Shown in pieces: positions 5,668 through 13,262 of a stretch of DNA of 23,204 nucleotides; position 1 is the stretch's first letter; each line of letters begins with the position of its first letter. Under the pieces are notes generated by a model. The model ran no database searches and was not told where the DNA came from. It saw only the letters and a list, made by a program, of their open reading frames with translations. The stretch is taken from the NCBI GenBank assembly GCA_964370635.1, contig CAYJJU010000026.1, forward strand, positions 1 to 23,204, written 5' to 3'. The DNA comes from SIG603 sp964370635. GTDB lineage: Bacteria > Bacillota > Clostridia > Oscillospirales > Acutalibacteraceae. A program made the translations under genes and the position numbers.

Positions 5668-7989
5668 ATGAAACTTTTTAAAATTAAGGCCTTTGTTCCT
5701 TTCTTACTCATATTAACACTGGTTTTTGGTATTTTTACGCCAACGCTTAGTGTAAGTGCCAGCACTAGTTATGCCGACTGGACAGCGGCCGCAAATTCTG
5801 CCGGTGCTGGTGACTACACACTAGACGGAAGCGGAAACCTTAATATAATAACAAACAAGGGACTTGCATGGTTTGCGGCATCGGTCAACGGACAACTTGT
5901 TGACTATAGCAATAGCAGTGCCCCTATTCCTGCAAACGACTATCTAGGCAAAACCGTTACACTTGAAACCGACATCGATTTAAACTACAGCGATGTCGGA
6001 AACAACAGCTGGATTCCCATAGGCACAAGCACAACTCCTTTTAATGGAACTTTTACGGGTTTATCTAAATTAACTACAAACAAAACCATTACAAACTTAA
6101 TAATAAATTCAGAAGATTTAGAAAATGCTGGTCTATTCGGATACATAGGCAGCAGTGCTATTATAGAAAATATTAGCATTTCGTATGCCAATATAACTGC
6201 AAAAAGCAATGTAGGTGCTATAGTCGGGCAAAACTTCGGAACCGTTAGAAATTCCTATTTAACAAATGGCAGTGTCACGGCTTTTGATGGAGATGTAGGC
6301 GGTATAGTCGGTGAAAACAGGGGACTTATACAAGCTTGCTCAAACTCAGGCACCATCACAGGACTTAACGCAGGCGGTATAGCAGGCTCAAGCGACGGCA
6401 GAATTATAAGCAGTAGCAACCACGATGGAACGGTAGTAGGCACTGTTGCAGGTGGCATAGTAGGTATTAACGTATCTGGCCTAGTGCAAAATTCATATAA
6501 TGGATACTACGACGGCAGCACGGCAATACCTTTTTTGATAACTGGCAGTAAAGACGCCGGTGGTATAGCAGGCCAAAACACAGGTGATGGCATAATTGAA
6601 AACAGCTATAGCATCTTCGGTGTAACCGCTATGGGAAGCGGCAATGCAGGCGGTATAGTCGGCACAAATATAAGCACAGCTTTAGTATCAAACTGTTACA
6701 GCGTCTCGACTGTAGCTTGCGAGAGCGGCACAGCAGGTGCTTTAATAGGCCGAAACTATGACCCTGACTCTGTAAGCCATTTATATTATTCAGACGACAG
6801 CGTTGCAGGCATTGGAATTGGAAACGGAGCAACATCGTTAATCGAAGATAGTCAGATGAGAAGCGCAGACTTTGCGGAAAAACTAAATTACGAAGTACGC
6901 AGTAACAAAAAAGACAGTAGCCAAAACAGCAGCACATTGACCTTTTGGAGCGGCTATGAAGAGAGCTACCCCTGGCTAAGTCAAGAAACATCCACGACCA
7001 CCTACCCTGTCACTTTTAATTTAAATGGTGGTAGCATAAACGGCTCTACAGAAAATATATCGGTAAATTCATCAAGCTATGGAACTATAGCTTACCCAAG
7101 TGAAAGCCCCATAAAATCTGACCTTTATTTCATGGGGTGGTACACCAGCGCCGAGGGCGGAGAAGCGGTGTCTTCGCACATGCTTATTACGGATAGTGCC
7201 ACAACTGTGTACGCAAGATATCAAAAGATAGTACAGCAAGAGCTTGAATTTGGCTATACTATTCTTAGTAAATCTACACTAGATCCTGATTTTCAAATAA
7301 GCGTAAAAGGCGCTAAAACAGAGCTTACATTTGATATCGATAGTGAAGCTATCGCCACCGTATCAGACACAGGCATAGTATCCTTAACAGGCGCTGCTGG
7401 CTTCACACAAATTACGGTCGTTGCCACTATGGCAACTGTCGACGGTGTGCTGTATAGTGCCGATTCTGCGTCGATTTTCCTCCAGGTATCACAGCCTCCA
7501 AGTAAACTTTTGACAGATCAAACCGTAAGTTTTGATGAAGATTTTGACGATTTAACAGCCGGAGATATTGCTCTATTTTGGAACAACCAGCAAGTAAATG
7601 TTTCCGCATCAGCTAGTGATATAGATGAATTAAACCTAAGTATAGACGAGATAACGGCAGGACTTGCAGTCCCCGGCAGTATAAACATAGAGTTTTATCC
7701 CGAATTTATAGAAACCCTTGAATACGGTAGATATTCTTTAGAGCTTCGCACAAACACGGGCGAGGTGCTTTCTAGGGTGACCTTATATAACCCCGACCCA
7801 AATGCCCCTGCAGTAGCAGAAGATGCTAGAATAGTCGACCATCCACCAGCATCAAACACTGGCGACACAAGTGGAACAACCCCTCCAACAGGCGACGAAA
7901 GCAATATCATAGCTTTAAGCGTGATTTCCATACTCAGTGCCTTTGCCTTAATTGGAATAATTTATAGTAAAAAAAGAATACATAAATAA
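5668..7989 (+). CDS. Sortase-anchored surface protein with GLUG repeats and a Listeria-Bacteroides (InlB B-type) repeat
   Basis: This 773-residue protein has a Sec signal peptide (MKLFKIKAFVPFLLILTLVF, cleavage likely after SVSA, residue about 31). Residues about 150-365 carry repeated GG-I-V/A-G-x-N/S-x-G units typical of the GLUG motif, which builds a beta-helix-like stack. Residues about 446-515 match the Flg_new/InlB B-repeat pattern (VTFNLNGGS ... FMGWYTS ... VYARYQ), followed by a beta-rich Big-like region. The C-terminus is a cell-wall sorting signal: TPPTG at residues 738-742, a hydrophobic segment (about 748-766) and the tail YSKKRIHK. The ATG at 5668 has GGGGG 6 nt upstream. The in-frame ATG at 5650 does not. 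It is probably a covalently attached adhesin or polymer-binding protein. No sortase gene is in the window. Confidence 0.9.
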   Translation: MKLFKIKAFVPFLLILTLVFGIFTPTLSVSASTSYADWTAAANSAGAGDYTLDGSGNLNIITNKGLAWFAASVNGQLVDYSNSSAPIPANDYLGKTVTLETDIDLNYSDVGNNSWIPIGTSTTPFNGTFTGLSKLTTNKTITNLIINSEDLENAGLFGYIGSSAIIENISISYANITAKSNVGAIVGQNFGTVRNSYLTNGSVTAFDGDVGGIVGENRGLIQACSNSGTITGLNAGGIAGSSDGRIISSSNHDGTVVGTVAGGIVGINVSGLVQNSYNGYYDGSTAIPFLITGSKDAGGIAGQNTGDGIIENSYSIFGVTAMGSGNAGGIVGTNISTALVSNCYSVSTVACESGTAGALIGRNYDPDSVSHLYYSDDSVAGIGIGNGATSLIEDSQMRSADFAEKLNYEVRSNKKDSSQNSSTLTFWSGYEESYPWLSQETSTTTYPVTFNLNGGSINGSTENISVNSSSYGTIAYPSESPIKSDLYFMGWYTSAEGGEAVSSHMLITDSATTVYARYQKIVQQELEFGYTILSKSTLDPDFQISVKGAKTELTFDIDSEAIATVSDTGIVSLTGAAGFTQITVVATMATVDGVLYSADSASIFLQVSQPPSKLLTDQTVSFDEDFDDLTAGDIALFWNNQQVNVSASASDIDELNLSIDEITAGLAVPGSINIEFYPEFIETLEYGRYSLELRTNTGEVLSRVTLYNPDPNAPAVAEDARIVDHPPASNTGDTSGTTPPTGDESNIIALSVISILSAFALIGIIYSKKRIHK

Positions 7990-7991
7990 TA

Positions 7992-8026
7992 AAAAATGCT
8001 ACAGGCACAAAGCTTGTAGCATTTTT
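7992..8026. terminator. Bidirectional terminator between the GLUG protein gene and asnS
   Basis: AAAAATGCTACAGGC (7992-8006) pairs with GCTTGTAGCATTTTT (8012-8026), a 15-bp stem with one wobble pair and a 5-nt loop. A/T tracts on both sides serve both convergent genes. Confidence 0.88.
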
Positions 8027-8028
8027 AT

Positions 8029-9423
8029 TTAAAACTCCGCAGAGCCTGTTGTTCTTGGGAATGGTATTACGTCTCTGATGTTTGGTATGCCTGTTAAATA
8101 CATAATCATTCTTTCAAAGCCTAAACCAAAGCCTGCGTGTTTTACGCTTCCGTATTTTCTAAGGTCTAGGTACCACCAGTAATCCTCTTCGTTTAGTCCC
8201 ATTTCTTCTATTCTATTTAGCAGTACATCCATGCGCTCTTCACGTTGGCTTCCGCCTACAAGCTCGCCTATTCCGGCGGCTAACATGTCGACGGCCGCAA
8301 CGGTTTTGCCGTCGTCGTTCACACGCATGTAAAACGCTTTTATCTCTTTTGGATAATCTGTTACAAACACCGGTCTTTTAAAATGAGTTTCTGCAAGATA
8401 TCGCTCATGCTCTGTTTGTAAATCCATGCCCCAGTGTACTTTAAACTCAAAGTTTGCATCGTTGCACTTTAAAATTTCAATTGCATCTGTATAAGTAACT
8501 TTTGCAAAATCTGAATTTAGCACATGTTGTAGTCTTTCTTTTAAGCCTTTATCTACAAATTGATTGCAAAAATCTATGTCTTGTGGGCAGGTCTTTAAAA
8601 CATGCTCGATTATCGCCTTAATCATGGCTTCAATCACTTCCATGTCGTCGTTTAAGTCAGCAAATGCAATTTCAGGCTCTATCATCCAAAATTCCGCTGC
8701 GTGCCTACCAGTATATGATTTTTCCGCCCTAAAAGTAGGGCCAAAAGTATAAGTTTTGCCAAAGGCTGTCGCCATGCATTCTGCCGCAAGTTGACCCGAC
8801 ACGGTAAGTGAGGTCTCTTTTTGGAAGAAATCTTTGCTAAAATCAATTTTTCCGTCTTCTGTTTTAGGGATGTTGTCAAAATCCATGGTTGTAACTTTGA
8901 ACATCTCCCCCGCACCCTCACAGTCACTTCCTGTGATTATTGGAGTATGGGCATATACGTAGCCGTTTTCGTTAAAAAATTTGTGAATGGCATATGCCGC
9001 CGCCGAGCGCACCCTAAATGCCGCAGAAAATAGGTTTGTTCTGGGTCTTAGATGTGCAATGGTTCTAAGGTACTCCACACTATGCCTTTTCTTTTGCAGT
9101 GGATATTCAGGTGTGGATTCGCCCTCTACCATAATTTCTGTGGCTGAAATTTCAAAAGGCTGTTTTGCATCAGGTGTTAAAATCAAAGTACCTGTTACGC
9201 TTAATGCCGCGCCAACATTTTGTTTTGCTATATCGGCAAAATTTTCTACCTTATCCGCCTCAAAAACTATTTGTATTCCTTTAAATGCGCTTCCGTCATT
9301 TAGTTCTATAAATCCCAAAGTTTTTGAATCTCTGATAGTTCTAACCCAACCTTTTACAGTTACAATTTTATTATCAAAGCTACCCATGTCTTTATATATT
9401 TTTGATATTTCTACTCTTTGCAT
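8029..9423 (-). CDS. asnS: Asparagine--tRNA ligase
   Basis: This 464-residue cytoplasmic class IIb aminoacyl-tRNA synthetase charges tRNA(Asn) with asparagine using ATP. The N-terminal OB-fold anticodon-binding domain (residues about 1-100) includes VTVKGWVRTIRDSK. The catalytic core has motif 2 (FRAEKSYTGRHAAEFWMIEPE) and motif 3 (GLGFERMIMYLTGIPNIRDV). It ends in IPFPRTTGSAEF, the usual C-terminus of AsnRS rather than AspRS. The length matches the family. TAGGAG lies 8 nt before the ATG. A promoter candidate sits in the 77-bp gap behind the response regulator, so it is probably expressed independently of the two-component genes. There is no room for a T-box leader. It appears intact. Confidence 0.98.
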   Translation of the reverse strand: MQRVEISKIYKDMGSFDNKIVTVKGWVRTIRDSKTLGFIELNDGSAFKGIQIVFEADKVENFADIAKQNVGAALSVTGTLILTPDAKQPFEISATEIMVEGESTPEYPLQKKRHSVEYLRTIAHLRPRTNLFSAAFRVRSAAAYAIHKFFNENGYVYAHTPIITGSDCEGAGEMFKVTTMDFDNIPKTEDGKIDFSKDFFQKETSLTVSGQLAAECMATAFGKTYTFGPTFRAEKSYTGRHAAEFWMIEPEIAFADLNDDMEVIEAMIKAIIEHVLKTCPQDIDFCNQFVDKGLKERLQHVLNSDFAKVTYTDAIEILKCNDANFEFKVHWGMDLQTEHERYLAETHFKRPVFVTDYPKEIKAFYMRVNDDGKTVAAVDMLAAGIGELVGGSQREERMDVLLNRIEEMGLNEEDYWWYLDLRKYGSVKHAGFGLGFERMIMYLTGIPNIRDVIPFPRTTGSAEF

Positions 9424-9460
9424 TGTTAAAACTCCTATTCTCTAAAATACTATAATGATA

Positions 9461-9489
9461 ATAATACTATATTTTCACAGTTTATGCAA
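9461..9489 (-). promoter_or_regulatory. Candidate promoter of asnS
   Basis: On the minus strand, TTGCAT (9484-9489) and TATTAT (9461-9466) have a 17-bp spacer. The same TTGCAT -35 and 17-bp spacing occur at the GGDEF gene promoter. The site lies entirely between the response regulator stop and the asnS start. Confidence 0.6.
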
Positions 9490-9500
9490 GAGAAACCCTC

Positions 9501-10166
9501 TTATCTTTTAAGTAAATATCCCTCTTGCCTTTTTGCGCTTATCGACATATCACAACCTGCGTCTGAAAGTTTATTTTTCACCCTAGATATTAAAACGTGC
9601 AAGGAGTTATAATTTCCATCGGCGTCATATCCCCATACTTTTGAATAGAGCGTGTCTCTGTCTATAATCCGACCATTTTGTTCAAGCAATACCCAGAAAA
9701 GCATAAATTCTCTTTTTGTAAAAAACAAGTCTTTCTCGTCGTAATAAACGCTTCCGTTTACGCCGTCTATATATAGTTTCCCTATGGTAATAGAGTTGGT
9801 GCTTGTGACATTTACTCTCAGTCTTGCCTTAATTCTTGCAACTAGCACCGATAAATCATAGGGCTTTGACATATAGTCATCTGCGCCCGAGTCTAAACCC
9901 TTTACAACATCGCTGTTTTCTCCCATTGCCGACAAAAATATTATAGGTATTTTATACTGCGCCTTAATCGTTTGGCAAAGTGAAAGCCCATCGCCGTCTG
10001 GAAGTCCTATGTCAAGCACTATAAGTTCAATACTCTCACTTTTTAGCACTTCTAAACTCTCTTTAACAGAAGTAGCGCAAAACACCTTATATCCCTCACG
10101 TGAAAGTGCAAACTTGTTTATATTATTAATATGAACATCGTCTTCAATTAGCAATATATTAGCCAT
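9501..10166 (-). CDS. OmpR/PhoB-family response regulator
   Basis: This 221-residue transcription factor has a receiver domain (residues 1-115) with acidic pocket E8-D9-D10, phospho-acceptor D52 in VLDIGLPDGDG, switch residue S79 and K101 in SKPYD. A winged-helix DNA-binding domain (about 125-221) contains TKREFMLFWVLLEQNG and NSLHVLISRVKNKL. All residues needed for phosphotransfer are present. Its ATG overlaps the end of the histidine kinase gene by 8 bases, so the two are translationally coupled. It probably regulates promoters nearby or elsewhere. The closest non-self promoter is that of the divergent sugar operon. The target is unknown. Confidence 0.95.
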   Translation of the reverse strand: MANILLIEDDVHINNINKFALSREGYKVFCATSVKESLEVLKSESIELIVLDIGLPDGDGLSLCQTIKAQYKIPIIFLSAMGENSDVVKGLDSGADDYMSKPYDLSVLVARIKARLRVNVTSTNSITIGKLYIDGVNGSVYYDEKDLFFTKREFMLFWVLLEQNGRIIDRDTLYSKVWGYDADGNYNSLHVLISRVKNKLSDAGCDMSISAKRQEGYLLKR

Positions 10167-12114
10167 TATTTTCCTCCTTAACTTTTGGTAAAATCAGTTT
10201 AAACTTTGCGCCTAGCTCACTATGAACAAACACTAAATCTCCTTTGTGAAGCTCTGCTATTTCTCTACAAATCGGCAGACCTAAGCCCTTTGTGCCACCT
10301 GTTGAGTAGCCTCTGGCAAAGATAAACTTCGCATTTTCTTTTTCTATTCCTTTTCCTGTATCGGATATCAAAAATTCTATATTATCTGAGTTTTCTGTCA
10401 AACTCACAGAAAACTCACCGTTTTTCATATGCTTATTACTATTTAATGCAAGGTTTAGCATTAGCTGTATCAGCATTTCCATATTTCCCAAAATAGAAAC
10501 ATTTGCTTCACCGTTTACAATAAACGAGTTATTATTTTTCTCCAAAACGGATTTGCACATGACCTTGCAGTACTTCAGATATTCGGACACAACAATTTCA
10601 TTAAATCTCACTTCCTCTGTATCGGTAGGCATTTCCATTAAATTTGAAACAAGGCTTGCAAGGCGCCTAGCCTCTGAGGAAATAATATTTAAATTCGCCG
10701 ATGTTTCATCGTCTACCTCGTTATTTTCAATCTGCAAGTTTGTAAGCTGTGCATAACCACTCATGACCGTAAGTGGCGTCTTTATTTCATGCGCCATTTT
10801 TTGCAAAAAGTCGGTTTTCATGGTATTAATTGATTCCAAAGACTTTCTAAGCGCTTTACTTTTCTCAAGTGCTACCTCGTCCTCCTCAGACTGTAGCGCA
10901 AGCACTGCCATAAGTATGATTACAAATATGAACATACCAATAGGCGTTAAGCCACCTCTGGTAATCTCCGGCAAAACCGTGCTAAAGCCTGTGTCAAGCA
11001 CTGTGCATACAAATAAAACACTTATGCCCGATATGGTGTAAATATCTTTTAACGAAAACGCTGGCTTTTCCTTATAATATTTTATAATCTTATAGGTTAA
11101 ATATATCGAATACGGAACCGCAAGAAGCGGTACCACAAACATAAGTGTCATTATCCTGTTTGTCGGTACTAGCAATAGTAGCGCCGTTACCGCAAAGGAA
11201 ACCGTGCTAAACAAATACGTCCATACATACGGCACTACTTTTGGGTAGAGCTCTTGTATAAGCGTTAAAACTACCACAGGGGTTATTACCACAATTGCGA
11301 CCATTATTCTATAATGAACATACCAATCATATTCAATAGGTAATATTGAGACTATATAAAACCACTGATCTCTTAATGCAAATAGTAGACAGGCAAGGGA
11401 AAGTTGTAAACTAATTTTCCTCTTCCTCAAAATACCGTCTAGTAAATAATAGGTTGCAAGAAGTATAAACCCTCCGCTAACAATATACGTGGGCAGTCCT
11501 AGTTTAAACATATAATCATTAATTATTATCGGCGAACCTATATATAAACTCGTAATGTCGCCACCTTCTTCGTGAACAAAATTAGAGTACTGCAAAACCA
11601 ATTCCACTATCCCGTCATCGCCTGTATATACGGGAAAATCCATGTAATTCACATTTGGCACGGATTCACTCGGGCTTTTTGATACAACACCTACATTATA
11701 TACCTCTTGTCCATTTGCGAAAACCTTTGTTCCGTAATCGAGCGAATACCCGCAAATTGAGTAGTACGTGTTGGGCAAAAGCATAAGTTTTGTCCTGTAT
11801 GTGCCATAATATATACTGCTTGCGTTTTCAATTTCATCTCTACTTTGTGCGTCTAAGTCCTCTCCACTTAAGAAATCGCTCGGGGCATAAAGTTTTAAAG
11901 GATAAAATTCCATCTGCTTTGAAATTGCACCCACTGTTTCGTTTAAATTCATTTGACTAGCATCGCTTATGCCATCTACAGGGTCCGGCAATTGTTGTAT
12001 CTCACTGCCCTGTGCATAGAGTATAAACCATGATACACACACCGCAATCAGAACAACTATTGGCGAAATTACAGTGTAAGGCCGAACTTTTCTACTGCCA
12101 ATCTCTTCCTTCAT
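10159..12114 (-). CDS. Sensor histidine kinase with 7TMR-like membrane sensor
   Basis: This is a 651-residue protein. It has an N-terminal TM segment (residues about 15-32), an extracytoplasmic region (about 33-200), a cluster of about seven hydrophobic helices (about 205-410), then a HisKA domain with H442 in MAHEIKTPLTVMSGYAQL. The ATPase domain follows with an N-box (LALNSNKHMKNG), G1 (DTGKGIEK) and G2 (GLGLPIC). It should autophosphorylate on H442 and pass phosphate to the overlapping response regulator. No HAMP or PAS domain is visible. The layout (ectodomain plus 7TM bundle) parallels the diguanylate cyclase at 2468-4117, pointing to a shared 7TMR-DISM-like sensing mode. AGAGGA lies 8 nt before the ATG. 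The ligand is unknown. A carbohydrate or surface signal is plausible from the divergent sugar operon. Confidence 0.93.
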   Translation of the reverse strand: MKEEIGSRKVRPYTVISPIVVLIAVCVSWFILYAQGSEIQQLPDPVDGISDASQMNLNETVGAISKQMEFYPLKLYAPSDFLSGEDLDAQSRDEIENASSIYYGTYRTKLMLLPNTYYSICGYSLDYGTKVFANGQEVYNVGVVSKSPSESVPNVNYMDFPVYTGDDGIVELVLQYSNFVHEEGGDITSLYIGSPIIINDYMFKLGLPTYIVSGGFILLATYYLLDGILRKRKISLQLSLACLLFALRDQWFYIVSILPIEYDWYVHYRIMVAIVVITPVVVLTLIQELYPKVVPYVWTYLFSTVSFAVTALLLLVPTNRIMTLMFVVPLLAVPYSIYLTYKIIKYYKEKPAFSLKDIYTISGISVLFVCTVLDTGFSTVLPEITRGGLTPIGMFIFVIILMAVLALQSEEDEVALEKSKALRKSLESINTMKTDFLQKMAHEIKTPLTVMSGYAQLTNLQIENNEVDDETSANLNIISSEARRLASLVSNLMEMPTDTEEVRFNEIVVSEYLKYCKVMCKSVLEKNNNSFIVNGEANVSILGNMEMLIQLMLNLALNSNKHMKNGEFSVSLTENSDNIEFLISDTGKGIEKENAKFIFARGYSTGGTKGLGLPICREIAELHKGDLVFVHSELGAKFKLILPKVKEENNG

Positions 12115-12282
12115 AAAACTGTCCTCTTAATATATTTTTTACGTAAGTTATATAACTACTTTTTTCACATTATAAACTCGCCGATTTCAGAACATACTAT
12201 TTCGGCTAAGTTTAGCATACTACAAGAAATGAGTAGTGTCAACCTGCATTAAACTTAATTTTTCGTAAGGAAAAAATTAAGC
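12115..12282. other. Intergenic control region between two-component genes (-) and sugar operon (+)
   Basis: No gene is seen here. The region holds a -10-like TATAAT for the kinase gene on the minus strand (12169-12174) with no good -35. It also has a 12-bp palindrome AGTTATATAACT (12146-12157), a direct repeat of CATACTA (12193-12199 and 12216-12222, 23 bp apart), and an inverted repeat CTTAATTTTT/AAAAATTAAG (12254-12263 / 12272-12281). That inverted repeat ends one base before the -35 of the operon promoter. The repeats could be regulator sites, perhaps of the adjacent OmpR-type regulator, but none is proven. Confidence 0.5.
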
Positions 12283-12311
12283 TTGACAAATGTAGTTTAC
12301 TGTGTTATATT
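12283..12311 (+). promoter_or_regulatory. Near-consensus promoter of the fucoside/sugar operon
   Basis: TTGACA (12283-12288) and TATATT (12306-12311) are separated by 17 bp. The predicted start of transcription, around 12318, falls inside the LacI-type operator. Confidence 0.88.
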
Positions 12312-12316
12312 GGCAC

Positions 12317-12336
12317 AAAGCGAAACGTTTCGCTTT
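12317..12336. promoter_or_regulatory. LacI-family operator O1, perfect 20-bp palindrome
   Basis: AAAGCGAAACGTTTCGCTTT is fully symmetric with the central CG step typical of LacI/GalR-family operators. It overlaps the predicted +1 of the operon promoter, so binding should block transcription. The LacI-type gene that is second in this operon is the obvious candidate binder. CcpA-like binding is an alternative, because the core resembles a cre site. Confidence 0.85.
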
Positions 12337-12413
12337 TAATAAAACAAAAAATGAAAGGCAGGTGGTTATTCGTATATACGGTGTTATTTTGCGCCTATAT
12401 ATGAATTATATTT
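12337..12413 (+). promoter_or_regulatory. Untranslated leader of the operon with no SD at the first gene
   Basis: Between operator and first start codon lie about 77 bases. A strong SD-like AAGGCAGGTGG (12354-12364) is about 50 nt too far from the aldolase ATG and has no ATG at the right distance. A perfect 10-bp palindrome CGTATATACG (12371-12380) follows it. The 20 bases directly before the ATG at 12414 are A/T-rich and lack a Shine-Dalgarno sequence. A 17-codon open frame from 12350 ends at 12403 but lacks its own SD. Confidence 0.45.
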
Positions 12414-13262
12414 ATGGCTTATGTAAGTTCAAAGGAGCTATTATTAAAAGCTCAAGAAGGAAATTATGCAGTCGGAGCATTTAATGTGGAAAACATGGAG
12501 ATGGTGCAGGCGGTTATTAGCGCTGCAACAGAACTTTCTTCACCCGTTATTTTACAAACCACATATTCAACATTAAATTACGCAACACCAAAAACTTTTG
12601 TAGGCATGGTTAAATCCCTTGCAAAGGAAGCACCCATACCGGTAGCGCTTCACCTAGACCATGGCGACAGCTACGAGCGTGCACTTACTTGCCTAGACAG
12701 CGGATACAGCAGCATTATGATAGACGGCTCTCACTCGCCGTTTTATGAGAATATAGAAGTCACCGCAAAAGTTGTGGAGATAGCAAAGCAAAAAAACATA
12801 CCTGTTGAGGCAGAGCTTGGAAAAGTCGGAGGAAAAGAAGACGACTTAGACGGAGGCGCCGGAAATTATACCGACCCTAAAGAAGCAGTAGAATTTGTCG
12901 AAAAGACCGGCATAGACAGCCTTGCCATTGCAATAGGCACGGCGCACGGAATTTACGCCACAGCGCCCGTGCTTGATAAAAATCGTTTAAAAGAAATACG
13001 TGATGTGGTTAGCATACCGCTAGTTTTACACGGAGCCTCAGGGCTTAAAGACGAGGACATGATAGACTGCGTAAAGCTTGGAATTTGCAAAATAAACTTT
13101 GCTACCGAACTTAGAATTGCTTACTCTGACGGCCTTAAAGACTATTTTAAGCGTGACCCTGATGTCTTTGACCCCAAAAAATATGGAGCAATGGGACGTG
13201 AATACGTAAAAGAGCTTGTAATGGAAAAAATTAAAATTTGTGGCTGTGACGGTAAAGCATAA
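12414..13262 (+). CDS. Class II ketose-bisphosphate aldolase, GatY/KbaY-like
   Basis: This 282-residue zinc aldolase matches the family from its first residue (MAYVSSKELLLKAQEGNYAV), which supports the ATG at 12414 despite no SD. Visible residues are D82-H83 in LHLDHG, E133, H179 in GTAHGIY and H206 in VLHGASG, giving the Zn site and catalytic Asp. The stretch KLGICKINFATELRIAYSD and the tail CGCDGKA resemble GatY/KbaY tagatose-1,6-bisphosphate aldolases more than FbaA-type or AraD/FucA-type enzymes. It would cleave a phosphorylated ketose into two C3 units in the cytoplasm. In this operon the substrate is probably the product of the kinase and dehydrogenase genes. Its stop overlaps the next gene's start (TAATG). 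Confidence 0.92.
   Translation: MAYVSSKELLLKAQEGNYAVGAFNVENMEMVQAVISAATELSSPVILQTTYSTLNYATPKTFVGMVKSLAKEAPIPVALHLDHGDSYERALTCLDSGYSSIMIDGSHSPFYENIEVTAKVVEIAKQKNIPVEAELGKVGGKEDDLDGGAGNYTDPKEAVEFVEKTGIDSLAIAIGTAHGIYATAPVLDKNRLKEIRDVVSIPLVLHGASGLKDEDMIDCVKLGICKINFATELRIAYSDGLKDYFKRDPDVFDPKKYGAMGREYVKELVMEKIKICGCDGKA

Noticed and set aside
6200..6720. Tandem DNA repeats in the GLUG protein gene
   Set aside because: They are explained by protein-level GG-I-V/A-G units in a continuous reading frame.
9424..9500. T-box or other riboswitch before asnS
   Set aside because: Only 77 bases separate it from the upstream gene, with no T-box-like sequence. A short AAGAG/CTCTT hairpin there lacks a T-run.
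12302..12484. 60-codon open frame across the operon operator and leader
   Set aside because: It starts inside the promoter and would be untranslated from the predicted start. It overlaps the aldolase in another frame and has no recognisable protein features.
12414..13262. L-fuculose-1-phosphate aldolase (FucA)
   Set aside because: FucA belongs to the AraD-type zinc aldolases. This sequence has LHLDHG, GTAHG and the CGCDGKA tail of the ketose-bisphosphate GatY/KbaY type.
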